DNA of 64,000 nucleotides from CBDATA01 sp965215615 (GTDB taxonomy: Bacteria > Acidobacteriota > Vicinamibacteria > Marinacidobacterales > Marinacidobacteraceae). Location: assembly GCA_965215615.1 (NCBI GenBank), contig OZ244068.1:2356001-2420000 (forward strand). Reading direction: 5' to 3'. Position numbers and translations under genes: made by a program. Within the stretch, counting starts at the first letter, position 1; every line of letters starts with the position of its first letter. Positions 52,652 to 61,561 of this stretch are shown here, one piece after another. A model generated the notes under the pieces. That model was not told the origin of the DNA, made no database searches, and saw nothing but the letters and a program-made list of their open reading frames with translations.

Positions 52652-54565
52652 TCAGAACTGCTTCATGTCGATCGTGCACTTGTCCCGCATCGCCTCTGTT
52701 GCATGATTCGCGTCCCAGGTGCACTTGATGGTGATCGGCTTCCTGTACGAGCAGCCGAGGTTGGAGCCGGGCACGAACAGGACATCCAGAGTCTCCTCGA
52801 AGGTCGCGTCGCACTTGTTGGCAGCCCCCGTCTGCTTGTCGCTGTTGTCCGCCGTGGTGCATGCGAGGTCAGCAGGGGAGTTCTCATTCACGCCGTCCTC
52901 CACGCCATTGGGGCCATCGGGAGTTGCACCCGTGACATCCACCTTGCCGAAGTCGCCGTAGATTGAGTCACCGTCCTTGTCACGGGTGTTGATCAGGAGT
53001 TCCAGGTTGCTGTCACCGCTGGAAGCGTAAATATCCGCCTGCGGGGTTCTCTCATCCTTGCCGGCCCTAGTGTCATCGGTGATCTTGCCGTTGCCATCGT
53101 GGTCAAACCAGACCGTCTTGAACCGCATGTGATGGCCGTTTCCGGGAGTGAAAACGAAACTCACAGGAGAGTTCGGGCCGTTGTTCCGACGCGCATTTTC
53201 AAGTGTCAGTGGCTGGTAGTCTCCTTCCGCGAAAGAGCCCTCGGCGAGCGCCATGTCCACCTCGTGCTCGAAGTATTCGCAGATGTCGAGGTGGTCAGCC
53301 ACATCGAACACCATGGACTCGCACTTCAGCAGCGACTCACCCTTGGCATTCACGAACGGGTTGCCCTCGACCTTGGACCAGTTCACCGCGCTATCACCCC
53401 ACATGGTGGAGGCATCAGTGGCGGCGAGCTCGATCCGGTAGTTGTCGAGGTAGTTCTTGTTGTTGGTCGCATCGGAAGCCGAGTTGGCGGTCGTGACGCG
53501 GAAGCAGTTGTCCGGCTTCTGCGGCGCACCGGCAGACGAACCATACCGACCCGCGGGGTTCTGGTTCGCACCAGATCCATCCGCACAACCATGAACGATG
53601 GCACCCATGTACGGAGCAGTAGGAGTGTTGCCGGCGACGATCGCGGTCACTCCCGTAGCCATCGCCCGAGTCGTTGCGAGCGGCTTGTTGTTGCCCATCG
53701 CGGCGTTCGGGCCGGTCGCGACGAAGCTCTGGGTGACCTCGTCATCACCAGTGGCGGTGAAGTGGTGCTTCACGGTCATCGGCGCAGTCGAGGAGGTCAC
53801 GACTCCGATCTCGACACCGTCCGTGTCGCTGGCCACGATCACGTCGTTGTCCACATACCCGAAATGCACATCGAGACTCGGATCCCACGCTTCGCAAACC
53901 GCCGAGTCAGCAATGGTGATTTCGGGAGCGTCCGGACGACCGACCTCGGCCTCCGAGCACCGGAACGGGCCACAAGTGATGTGCATCACGTCGCTCGTCT
54001 GGGTGACCTCCTGGTTGGCTCCGACGGTCACCCGGACCGCGCGGAAGGTCGCCCCGGCGGTCGCGATCACCGTCTGCGGGCCGTTCCAGGTCACGTTCTC
54101 GAAAGGCATGCTGTCCGCGCCAGCGTGCACGCCCACCGGGGTCGCACCCTCGATCCACATCGGGTAGATCAACGCCTGGTGCGAACTGGAGACATGCATC
54201 TTCTGGTTCACATGAGCCATCGCCTTCGCTGCGTCCGAGTTGTCGTCAGCACAGAAGGCATAACCGTTCACTCCGCAAGCGCCATCCTTGCTTTTCTCGT
54301 CCGCCATCGGAGGAGTCATGGAAATCACGAACGGCTCGGGTTCGGGCTCGGGCTCCGGCGGAGGAGCGGGAGGCTCAGGCTCGGGCTCCGGTTCGGGAGC
54401 GGGGGGAGCAGGCGCAGGAGCGGGGGCAGGCGCAGGGGCCGGAGCGGGAGCCGGATCGTCGTCATCATCGCCGCATCCGGAGAGCACGAGACCGGCACCC
54501 AGGACAAGGGCAAGATGGAAAGCCAGCCCACGCAGGGGTGCCAGCCTCCTTGTGATCTGCTTCAT
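52652..54565 (-). CDS. Large secreted lipoprotein, unknown function
   Basis: 637 residues from ATG 54565, which has AGGAGG 8 bases upstream. Signal peptide with lipobox LVLSGC, then an Asp run and an Ala/Pro then Pro/Glu-rich stalk (about 40-80). The long exported domain is Cys- and Asp/Asn-rich. DHDGNGKITDD near residue 500 matches an EF-hand-type Ca2+ loop and DKDGDSIYGD follows later. Not recognised. It is monocistronic: a promoter and a hairpin terminator flank it. Codon choice is less GC-biased than the surrounding genes (frequent Asn, Lys, Thr). Confidence 0.8.
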   Translation of the reverse strand: MKQITRRLAPLRGLAFHLALVLGAGLVLSGCGDDDDDPAPAPAPAPAPAPAPAPPAPEPEPEPEPPAPPPEPEPEPEPFVISMTPPMADEKSKDGACGVNGYAFCADDNSDAAKAMAHVNQKMHVSSSHQALIYPMWIEGATPVGVHAGADSMPFENVTWNGPQTVIATAGATFRAVRVTVGANQEVTQTSDVMHITCGPFRCSEAEVGRPDAPEITIADSAVCEAWDPSLDVHFGYVDNDVIVASDTDGVEIGVVTSSTAPMTVKHHFTATGDDEVTQSFVATGPNAAMGNNKPLATTRAMATGVTAIVAGNTPTAPYMGAIVHGCADGSGANQNPAGRYGSSAGAPQKPDNCFRVTTANSASDATNNKNYLDNYRIELAATDASTMWGDSAVNWSKVEGNPFVNAKGESLLKCESMVFDVADHLDICEYFEHEVDMALAEGSFAEGDYQPLTLENARRNNGPNSPVSFVFTPGNGHHMRFKTVWFDHDGNGKITDDTRAGKDERTPQADIYASSGDSNLELLINTRDKDGDSIYGDFGKVDVTGATPDGPNGVEDGVNENSPADLACTTADNSDKQTGAANKCDATFEETLDVLFVPGSNLGCSYRKPITIKCTWDANHATEAMRDKCTIDMKQF

Positions 54566-54695
54566 TTCGCCTACCTCCTGTAGGGCGTGGGGGGACAGCG
54601 CGGAGCGCCGTCTCGTGGTTTGCATTCCTACCTCCAAATATCAGTAGGACGGGGAAGCCGGGCGTGAACCCGTCGTTCCCCTTGCTGGGCCGCGG

Positions 54696-54724
54696 AGTAT
54701 ATGCGACCGACAAAGTGGAGACAA
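54696..54724 (-). promoter_or_regulatory. Promoter of the large lipoprotein gene
   Basis: Minus strand TTGTCT (54724-54719), 17-bp spacer, TATACT (54701-54696). Start of transcription expected near 54689, about 125 nt before the ATG. 54725-54932 upstream of it holds no recognised gene. Confidence 0.75.
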
Positions 54725-54932
54725 GCCACTCCGGGGCGCGGAGAGAAAATCTCGGCTCGGAGCGGACATGGAGCGGTAGTCCATCACAGGAAAAACCCGA
54801 ATGTCAAGGAACAAAAGGAAGAGTAGCACGCTAGCGGGACGCGGAGCGTGCCCGCGAGGCGAGGCGTGGAGCATATCGGAAGATCGCCCGGCAAGCGGAA
54901 CCGCGGGCGGAACCGCATGAGCGCGACCGCCG

Positions 54933-55006
54933 TCGGGGCGGCAGGATTTGAACCTGCGACCCCCTGATCCCGAACCAGGTGCTCTGCCAGACTGAGCCAC
55001 GCCCCG
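54933..55006 (-). tRNA. tRNA-Pro (CGG)
   Basis: 74-nt cloverleaf: acceptor CGGGGCG/CGCCCCG, D arm GCTC...GAGC, anticodon stem CCTGG/TCAGG (G-T closing) with loop TTCGGGA giving anticodon CGG, T arm GCAGG-TTCAAAT-CCTGC. The 3' CCA is not encoded. Confidence 0.95.
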
Positions 55007-55086
55007 TCGGCGCGGCGGCGATTCTAGCAGCCGGCGGCGGGACCCGCTCGAGCACGCCCGGGGCCGCTGTAGAATCTCCGGCCCAT

Positions 55087-55160
55087 CGGGACGTGGCGCA
55101 GCCTGGTAGCGTGCTTGCTTGGGGTGCAAGAGGTCGCCGGTTCAAATCCGGCCGTCCCGA
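55087..55160 (+). tRNA. tRNA-Pro (GGG)
   Basis: 74-nt cloverleaf: acceptor CGGGACG/CGTCCCG, D arm GCGC...GCGT, anticodon stem CTTGC/GCAAG with loop TTGGGGT giving anticodon GGG, T arm GCCGG-TTCAAAT-CCGGC. It is divergent from tRNA-Pro(CGG) 80 bp away. CCA not encoded. Confidence 0.95.
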
Positions 55161-55168
55161 CGGCGCTC

Positions 55169-55648
55169 TCATTTCCCCGGTTCCTCGGGAAGGACACCCA
55201 GACGGGCGAGGGCCGCGTCGGTCTCCTCCATGAGCGCGAGCGCCTGGGCCACGAGCTGCTTCGGGGTGTTCGTCGCCCCGGATGGTTTCCTTTCGGAGAG
55301 CCGGGATTCGGGCGCGGGGGATTCGGGTTGCGGCATCAGCAACGGCGCGGGAGGCTCTTTCCGGGCCCTGGCCGGCTCCCCCCTTTGGCTCTCGAGCTGG
55401 CGACGGGCGCCGGCGGCGGTGTAGCGATCCTTGATCAGGAGCCGCTCGATCTCGAGGACCATCTCGATGTCCTCGACCCGGTAGGAGCGCTGGCCGGCTT
55501 CGTTCTTCTTCGGCCGCAGGGTGGGAAATTCCTTCTCCCAGTAGCGCAGCGTGTACGGCTGGATGCCGGTGTACTCGGCCACCTCTCCGATCCGGAAGAA
55601 GAGCTTGTTCGGGAGTGGAGGGCGGCGTGGGGGAGCGTCAGTGCTCAT
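55169..55648 (-). CDS. MerR-family transcriptional regulator
   Basis: 159 residues. The winged-helix DNA-binding domain reads FFRIGEVAEYTGIQPYTLRY and WEKEFPTLRPKKNEAGQRSY, then RVEDIEMVLEIERLLIKDRY. The C-terminal half is a Pro-rich linker and a short helix, with no metal-binding Cys pair or drug-binding domain. This short MerR type often sits next to an IHF gene in several phyla, as here with der between. Target unknown. Confidence 0.9.
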   Translation of the reverse strand: MSTDAPPRRPPLPNKLFFRIGEVAEYTGIQPYTLRYWEKEFPTLRPKKNEAGQRSYRVEDIEMVLEIERLLIKDRYTAAGARRQLESQRGEPARARKEPPAPLLMPQPESPAPESRLSERKPSGATNTPKQLVAQALALMEETDAALARLGVLPEEPGK

Positions 55649-55651
55649 GAC

Positions 55652-57049
55652 TCATGCGGAATCCGGACCGCGTTCCCGCGAGGAAGGCGGCCCCGGCTCG
55701 CCGATTCTATGCTCCCGACGACGGCGCTCCTCGAGCTGGACCCGGACCGGAGCGCCCTCGAATCCGTAGCGCTTGCGGATCCGGCCCACGAGAAAGGCTG
55801 GCCAGGTCGCCGCCAGATCCTTCGGCGGGCAGTTGAGGAAAACCCGGAAGCGGGGAGGCAGCACGCCCGACTGGTAGCCGTAGAGCACCTTCACCTGCTT
55901 TCCGTGGCGCGAGCGGGGCGTGAAGCGCTGTGCGGTCTCGGCCAGAAAGCGGTTCAGCTCCGGGGTCGCCACCCGCTGGGCCAAGCGTCGGCGAAGAGCG
56001 AAAACCGACTGCCAGATGGCCTCCACGCCGAGCCCGGTGAGGGCGGAAATACGAAGCACCGGGGGATCGGGCAGATGACGGAGGCGCTCCTTCACCTCTC
56101 CCCGGAGCTCGCGAAAGCGCGCCTGCCGCTCCTCGATCTCGTCCCAGCGGTTCAGCAGTGTCACCACACCGCAGCCGGCATCGAGGGCCAGGCGAGCGAT
56201 CGCTGCGTCGAGCGCGGTCGGCCCTTCGCGGGCATCGGTGACCAAAAGCGCGATCTGGGCCCGTTCGAGGGCACGCTCACCGAGGCGCATCGCCACCCGG
56301 TCCGGCGGCTCGATGTCCTTCATCCGGTTGTGGAGGCCCCGGCGAATGCCCGCGGTATCGACCAGCAGGATATCCCGCCCCGCAACCGTCAGCCGCTCGT
56401 CCACCGGGTCGCGGGTGGTTCCCGCCACCGGAGAAACGAGCGCGCGATCCCGGCCGGTGAGCCGGTTGAGCAGGGTGGATTTCCCCACGTTCGGACGGCC
56501 CACGATCGCCACCCGGATGGTGGACGGCGACTTCTCTTCGATCGCCGGCCCCGGAGATTCGGCGAGCAGGCCGGTGATCCGGTCCAGCAGGTCTCCCACT
56601 CCGAGCCCGTGCTCGGCGGAGATCGGGAGCGGCGAGCCGAGCCCCAGCTCGTGGAATTCGGCGGCGGCCGCTTCGTGATGTCCCTCCGCTTTGTTCGCGA
56701 CGAGCAGGACGCGGGAGTGGTGATCGCCGGGTCGCCGGCGAAGTTCCTCGGCGAGCAGGCCGTCGGCATGAGTGAGGCCGGAGCGGGCATCCACCATGAA
56801 GACGACGACATCGCTCTGGCCGGCGGCGCGCTCGGCGAGCGCCCGGACTTCGGCCGCGAAGGGCCCGGCATCGCCAGGGCCGGCACCTCCGGTGTCCTGG
56901 AGGTCGAACCGGACCCCGCCCCATTCGACGGAATCCAGCCGCCCGTCGCGGGTCGCGCCTGGACGCGAGTGGACGATGGCCGACCGCCCTCCGAGGATCC
57001 GGTTGAAGAGGGTGGATTTGCCGACGTTGGGACGGCCGAAGAGGGTCAC
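55652..57049 (-). CDS. der: Ribosome-associated GTPase Der (EngA)
   Basis: 465 residues from GTG 57049. Two tandem GTPase domains: GRPNVGKSTLFNR, DTGG, NKAE in the first and GRPNVGKSTLLNRL, DTAGIRR, NRWDE in the second, then the KH-like domain (QVKVLYGYQSGVLPPRFRVF, ending in a charged tail). Required for 50S assembly. The G4 motifs deviate from N-K-x-D: the first has Glu in place of Asp, the second Arg in place of Lys. Confidence 0.95.
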   Translation of the reverse strand: MTLFGRPNVGKSTLFNRILGGRSAIVHSRPGATRDGRLDSVEWGGVRFDLQDTGGAGPGDAGPFAAEVRALAERAAGQSDVVVFMVDARSGLTHADGLLAEELRRRPGDHHSRVLLVANKAEGHHEAAAAEFHELGLGSPLPISAEHGLGVGDLLDRITGLLAESPGPAIEEKSPSTIRVAIVGRPNVGKSTLLNRLTGRDRALVSPVAGTTRDPVDERLTVAGRDILLVDTAGIRRGLHNRMKDIEPPDRVAMRLGERALERAQIALLVTDAREGPTALDAAIARLALDAGCGVVTLLNRWDEIEERQARFRELRGEVKERLRHLPDPPVLRISALTGLGVEAIWQSVFALRRRLAQRVATPELNRFLAETAQRFTPRSRHGKQVKVLYGYQSGVLPPRFRVFLNCPPKDLAATWPAFLVGRIRKRYGFEGAPVRVQLEERRRREHRIGEPGPPSSRERGPDSA

Positions 57050-57087
57050 CAGCCGCCGCGCCGGTGCGTCCCCCGGCCGGGCGCGGT

Positions 57088-57378
57088 TCAGTCGGCCAGT
57101 TCCTTGCCGCGACGGAAGCGGACCACCCGGCCGGGAGGAATGTTCACTTCCTGGTTGGTGCGCGGGTTCCGGGCCACTCCGGTCTTCCGGGGGCGGACCG
57201 CGAAGATCCCGAACCGGCGGATTTCCACCCGGCCCCCGGTGGCCAGGGTGTCGGAGAGCGATGCGAAAATCGTCTCCACCGCCTTCTTGATCCTTGCCCG
57301 GTCCACCGCTGCCGGACGCGTGTCCGACGGGCGGTGGGTCGCGGCGAGACAGCGCTGGATGAGATCTTCCTTGACCAT
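57088..57378 (-). CDS. HU/IHF-family DNA-bending protein (IhfA-like)
   Basis: About 96 residues from ATG 57378 (VKEDLIQRCLAATH). GGRVEIRRFGIFAVRPRKTG, then VARNPRTNQEVNIPPGRVVR and FRRGKELAD contain the beta-arm with the intercalating Pro and the dimer core. Closest to the IHF-alpha branch, supported by the nearby MerR gene. A frame to 57438 exists but the extra N-terminus is not family-like. Confidence 0.9.
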   Translation of the reverse strand: MVKEDLIQRCLAATHRPSDTRPAAVDRARIKKAVETIFASLSDTLATGGRVEIRRFGIFAVRPRKTGVARNPRTNQEVNIPPGRVVRFRRGKELAD

Positions 57379-57466
57379 GATGGAGAGCCTGTTACCGGAG
57401 GGCGGCACTTCCCGTCGCGCCGCGGGGAGATAATCCACTCATCCGGGGAACGGAAGGACGAGTGTC

Positions 57467-58723
57467 ATGAATCGGGCAACCATAACGCAGGAAGTCGGAG
57501 ACGGAAGCGCGGGCGACAAACCACTGGTGGTGCTCGGGGTGACCGGGTGCATCGGTGCCTACAAGGCCCCCGAACTGGTGCGCGAGCTGCTGCGCCACGG
57601 CCTCCGGACACAAGTGATCCTGACCCGGGCGGCGCGGGAGTTCGTGTCCCCGCTGGCGCTCGCCACCGTGTCCGGCGCGCCGGTTCTCGAAGGCCTCTTC
57701 GAGCAGGAGGAAGCGGCGGGAGGAGACATCCGGCACATCTCGCTGACCTCGGAGGCGGCCGCCTTCCTCGTGGCCCCCGCCACCGCTCACGCGATTGCGC
57801 GGATGGCGCTCGGGCTCGCCGATGACTTCCTGACCACCTTCCATCTCGCCACCCGGGCACCCATGCTGGTTGCGCCGGCGATGAATACCAACATGCTGGA
57901 ACATCCGGCGACCCGGGCCCACCTCGCCACGCTCGAAAGCCGGGGGGTGACGATCATCGAGCCGGGAGCCGGGGAACTCGCCTGCGGCTGGTTCGGCCCC
58001 GGCCGGCTCGCGTCGCTCGACGAGATCGTGGAGGCGGTGCTCGGCGCGATGCGTCCCTCGTCGGGCGATCTCGCCGGACGACGGGTGGTGGTGGCGGCCG
58101 GCCCCACCCGGGAACCGCTCGACCCGGTGCGGTACCTCACCAACCGGTCGTCGGGAAAGATGGGGTTCGCGCTTGCCGAACGGGCGATGGCACGCGGCGC
58201 GAGCGTCGAGCTGGTGCTCGGCCCGGTGGAAGCGGAGCCGCCTTCCGGGTGCGAAGTGGAGCGGGTGGAAAGCGCTGTCTCGATGCGCGAGGCAGTGCTT
58301 CGCCGGCGGGATGCCGACGCGGTGGTGATGGCGGCGGCGGTCGCCGATTTCCGACCGACGGCCAAGCCCGAAAAGCGGAAGCGGGGCGAACGAAAGACGC
58401 TTTCGCTCCGGCTGATCCGGAACCCGGACATCCTCGCCGAGCTCGGGGCCGAACGCGGGAACGGCCCGCAGGTGCTCGCGGGATTCGCCGCCGAGACCGA
58501 CGACGATCCGACCCCGGAAGCGCTCCGCAAGCTCTCGGCGAAAGGGGCCGACCTGATCGTCGGGAACCGGGTGGGGAACGGCGTGGGATTCGGGACGGAC
58601 CGGATCGAGGCGGTGCTCGTGGAAGCGGAGGGCCGGGTGCTTCGGCTGGGAGAAAAGACGAAGCGCGAGGTGGCGGATGCGCTCTGGGACGCGGTGGCGC
58701 GCCGGCTTTCGGGCGGCGAGTAG
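57467..58723 (+). CDS. coaBC: Bifunctional phosphopantothenoylcysteine decarboxylase/synthetase
   Basis: 418 residues. CoaC half: LGVTGCIGAYKAPELVRELL (FMN-binding), catalytic His in DIRHISLT, substrate motif LVAPAMNTNM and Cys in GELACGWFGPGRL. CoaB half from about 195: VVVAAGPTREPLDPVRYLTN, RSSGKMGFALAERAM, and AVADFRP; ends with LIVGNRVGNGVGFGTD. Makes 4'-phosphopantetheine in coenzyme A synthesis. First of three plus-strand genes (coaBC, UDG, priA). Confidence 0.97.
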   Translation: MNRATITQEVGDGSAGDKPLVVLGVTGCIGAYKAPELVRELLRHGLRTQVILTRAAREFVSPLALATVSGAPVLEGLFEQEEAAGGDIRHISLTSEAAAFLVAPATAHAIARMALGLADDFLTTFHLATRAPMLVAPAMNTNMLEHPATRAHLATLESRGVTIIEPGAGELACGWFGPGRLASLDEIVEAVLGAMRPSSGDLAGRRVVVAAGPTREPLDPVRYLTNRSSGKMGFALAERAMARGASVELVLGPVEAEPPSGCEVERVESAVSMREAVLRRRDADAVVMAAAVADFRPTAKPEKRKRGERKTLSLRLIRNPDILAELGAERGNGPQVLAGFAAETDDDPTPEALRKLSAKGADLIVGNRVGNGVGFGTDRIEAVLVEAEGRVLRLGEKTKREVADALWDAVARRLSGGE

Positions 58724-58730
58724 CGAGCCG

Positions 58731-59369
58731 ATGGATCCGGACTTCCGCGAACAGGTGGTCGGCAGGCTGCGGCTCCTGCGGCGGCTCACCGATTTCGTGA
58801 GCGATCGGGAGACACTCGGGGAAATCCGGTCCGACCTCGGGGACTGCGTCCGCTGCCCGCTTTCTTCGGGGAGGCGCAACCTGGTGTTCGGCGCGGGGAA
58901 CCCGCGCGCCCGGCTGATGTTCGTCGGGGAGGCACCGGGGGCCGAAGAAGACCGGATCGGCGAGCCGTTCGCGGGCCGCGCCGGAGAGGCGCTGAACGGG
59001 CTGCTCCGCGACGGCTTCGGGATTCCCCGCGATGAGGTCTATATCGCCAACGTGGTGAAATGCCGGCCCGAAGGCAACCGCGATCCGCTCCCGGAAGAGG
59101 TGGGCGAGTGTCTGCCGTTCCTGAAGCGCCAGATCGCCGCGGTGCGGCCGGGAGTCCTCGTGGTGCTCGGACGGGTGGCGCTCCGCGCGCTGATTCCCGG
59201 CGCCTCCGGCATCGGGGCGATGCGGGGGCGGACTCTCGATTTCGAAGGGATTCCGGTCGTTCCCACCTTCCACCCGGCGTTCCTGTTGCGGCTTTCCGGC
59301 GAGGAAGCGGAACAGAAACGAGGGCAGGTTCTTTCCGACTTCGCGGTCGCGAAGCGGTTCCTCTCCTGA
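58731..59369 (+). CDS. Type-4 uracil-DNA glycosylase (iron-sulfur)
   Basis: 212 residues from ATG 58731, 7 bp after coaBC. Motif A GEAPGAEEDRIGEPFAGRAG and motif B TFHPAFLLR of the UDG superfamily, with IANVVKCRPEGNRDPLPEE between. The Fe-S cysteines are Cys-x2-Cys in LGDCVRCPLSS, Cys in VVKCRPEGN and Cys in VGECLPF, as in family 4. Removes uracil from DNA in base-excision repair. Confidence 0.95.
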   Translation: MDPDFREQVVGRLRLLRRLTDFVSDRETLGEIRSDLGDCVRCPLSSGRRNLVFGAGNPRARLMFVGEAPGAEEDRIGEPFAGRAGEALNGLLRDGFGIPRDEVYIANVVKCRPEGNRDPLPEEVGECLPFLKRQIAAVRPGVLVVLGRVALRALIPGASGIGAMRGRTLDFEGIPVVPTFHPAFLLRLSGEEAEQKRGQVLSDFAVAKRFLS

Positions 59370-59377
59370 AGCAGCCG

Positions 59378-61561
59378 ATGCTGGTTTCGGTCGCGGTGCC
59401 GAGACCGGTGTTCCGCGAGTTTCGCTACCGGGCCGACGAGGCGCTGCCGCCCGGCAGCCGGGTGGTGGTCCCCTTCGGTGGCCGGGAAGTCACCGGGGTG
59501 GTGACCGGGCCGCATCCGGGCCCCGGGAGCCCGAACGACAAGGCGGTCCTCCGGAAGGAGCCGGACCCGGCGACTGCGATTCCGGAAGATCTGCTGGACC
59601 TCGCCCGCTGGCTCGAAGAGGCGACGGTCTGTCCGATCGGCCTGGTCCTGAAGGCGATGACCCCCTCCGGCGGGCTGCCCGGCCGAAGCGCGCAGTGTGC
59701 CCGGATCACCGCCGAGGGTGCCGACCGGCTGAAACGGGGCGACCGCGAAATCCAGCCCCGGCTTTCCGCCGACGACCGGCGCGCGCTCAGTCTGCTGGCG
59801 GTATCCCCCGGAGAGGCTGGTGTCCCGCTCGCCCGAATCCGCCGGGAACTCGATCTCTCCCCCTCCCGATCCTTCCGGCGGCTCGAACGGGAGGGGTTGC
59901 TCGCGATCTTCGATGCGCGACCGGAGCCGGACATCCCCCCGGTGGCCCGGAAGCCGGCCCCGGAGCTGAACCGGCTTCAGCAGCAGGCGGCGGAGCGGAT
60001 CGGGAAAGCGCTCGCGGCGCGGCGTTTCGGCGGGTTCCTGCTGGAAGGAGTGACCGGGAGCGGGAAGACCGAGGTCTATCTGGCGGCGATCGCCGCCTGC
60101 CGCGCCGAAGGGCGGAGCGCTCTCCTGCTCGCACCGGAAATCGCGCTCGCGATGCGGCTCGAACCCCTGCTCCGGGCCCGCTTCGGCGACGAGGTCGCGG
60201 TCCTTCACAGCGGGCTGACCGGGGCGGAACGGCGGGATGCCTTCTGGCGGACGCGGCTCGGGAAGGCACCGGTCGTGCTCGGGGCGCGGTCCGCCGTTCT
60301 CGCGCCGATCCCGAACCTCGGCCTTGTGATCGTGGACGAAGAGCACGACGGCGCGTACCGGCAGGAAGAAGCGCCGCGCTACCACGTGCGCCCGACCTGC
60401 TGGAAACGCGCCCGGACGAGCGGTGGAGTGCTGGTGCTGGGGTCGGCCACTCCCTCGCTCGAAGCGGCGCACGCGGTGGAGGCCGGCCATCTCTCGCTCC
60501 TGCGGCTGCCGAAGCGGGTCATGGGGCGGCCACTGCCGCGGGTGGAACTCGTGGACATGCGTCCGGCGCTTCGGGACCACCTGCGCCGGGGGGAGCGCGG
60601 GCCGCTGATCCTCGCTCCGGCGCTCGTCCGGGCGCTTCGGGAAACGACGGCGGCGGGCGGGCAGGCGATGGTCCTGCTGAACCGGCGGGGGTACGGGGGG
60701 CGGCTCCTCTGCCTTCGCTGCGGGCGGGTTGTCGAGTGCGGGTCGTGCGGGACGGCGCTGACCCTCCACCGGCGGGGGCACCTCATGCTCTGCCACGGGT
60801 GCGGGTTCGGCGCACCCACTCCGGAAGCCTGTCCCGCCTGCGAGGGAGATGTCCTCCGGTCGGAAGGATTCGGGACGGAGCGGATCGAGGAGGAACTGGG
60901 CCGGCTGCTTCCCGGCGTTTCGGTCGGTCGCTTCGACCGGGATGCCACCCGCTCCCGGGGCAGCCATCAGGAAATCCTGGGCGCTTTTCAGGAGGGCCGC
61001 ATCCAGGTGCTCGTCGGAACCCAGATGCTCGCCAAGGGGCACGATTTCCCGGCGGTGACCCTGGTGGGCGTGGTGGCGGCGGATGCCGGGCTCGGCGTTC
61101 CGGATTTTCGGGCGGCGGAGCGGACCTTCCAACTGTTGACCCAGGTGGCGGGGAGGGCCGGCCGCGGAGCCCGGCCGGGACGGGTCATCGTCCAGGCCGC
61201 GAATCCGGACCACTACGCGGTGGCGGCGGCGGCAGCCCAGGATTTCGGGCGCTTCCGCGAAGAGGAAGAACGGATGCGCCGGCGGTTCCGCTACCCGCCG
61301 TTCGTCCGGCTGATGGGGCTCACGGTGGCCGATCGCAACCGGGAGCGGGCTTCCGGCACCGCGGAGACGCTCGCCCGGGTGCTCGATGATCTGGAGGTGA
61401 TGGGGCCCGCCATCGCCCCCCAGGATCAGGTGGGGGGATTCGCCCGGTTCCGGCTGCTCGTGAAAGCGCCGCCGACGGCGGTTCCGGCGCTCCGAAAGCG
61501 TCTCCGGGGCTATCTGGGCCTTCCCGAGCTTTCGGGCCGCCTCACGGTGGAGGAGCTGTGA
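59378..61561 (+). CDS. priA: Primosomal replication-restart helicase PriA
   Basis: 727 residues from ATG 59378, 8 bp after the UDG stop. 3'-DNA-binding domain at the N-terminus (VVVPFGGREVTGVV), helicase motif I GVTGSGKTEVYL, LLLAPEIALA, motif II VIVDEEHDGAYRQEE, ATPSLE, then a zinc-binding insert with four CxxC pairs (CLRCGRVVECGSC, CHGCGF, CPAC) and motif V-VI GTQMLAKGHDFPAVTLVGVV and QVAGRAGRGARPG. Restarts stalled forks. Its 3' end overlaps miaA by 20 bp convergently. Confidence 0.97.
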   Translation: MLVSVAVPRPVFREFRYRADEALPPGSRVVVPFGGREVTGVVTGPHPGPGSPNDKAVLRKEPDPATAIPEDLLDLARWLEEATVCPIGLVLKAMTPSGGLPGRSAQCARITAEGADRLKRGDREIQPRLSADDRRALSLLAVSPGEAGVPLARIRRELDLSPSRSFRRLEREGLLAIFDARPEPDIPPVARKPAPELNRLQQQAAERIGKALAARRFGGFLLEGVTGSGKTEVYLAAIAACRAEGRSALLLAPEIALAMRLEPLLRARFGDEVAVLHSGLTGAERRDAFWRTRLGKAPVVLGARSAVLAPIPNLGLVIVDEEHDGAYRQEEAPRYHVRPTCWKRARTSGGVLVLGSATPSLEAAHAVEAGHLSLLRLPKRVMGRPLPRVELVDMRPALRDHLRRGERGPLILAPALVRALRETTAAGGQAMVLLNRRGYGGRLLCLRCGRVVECGSCGTALTLHRRGHLMLCHGCGFGAPTPEACPACEGDVLRSEGFGTERIEEELGRLLPGVSVGRFDRDATRSRGSHQEILGAFQEGRIQVLVGTQMLAKGHDFPAVTLVGVVAADAGLGVPDFRAAERTFQLLTQVAGRAGRGARPGRVIVQAANPDHYAVAAAAAQDFGRFREEEERMRRRFRYPPFVRLMGLTVADRNRERASGTAETLARVLDDLEVMGPAIAPQDQVGGFARFRLLVKAPPTAVPALRKRLRGYLGLPELSGRLTVEEL

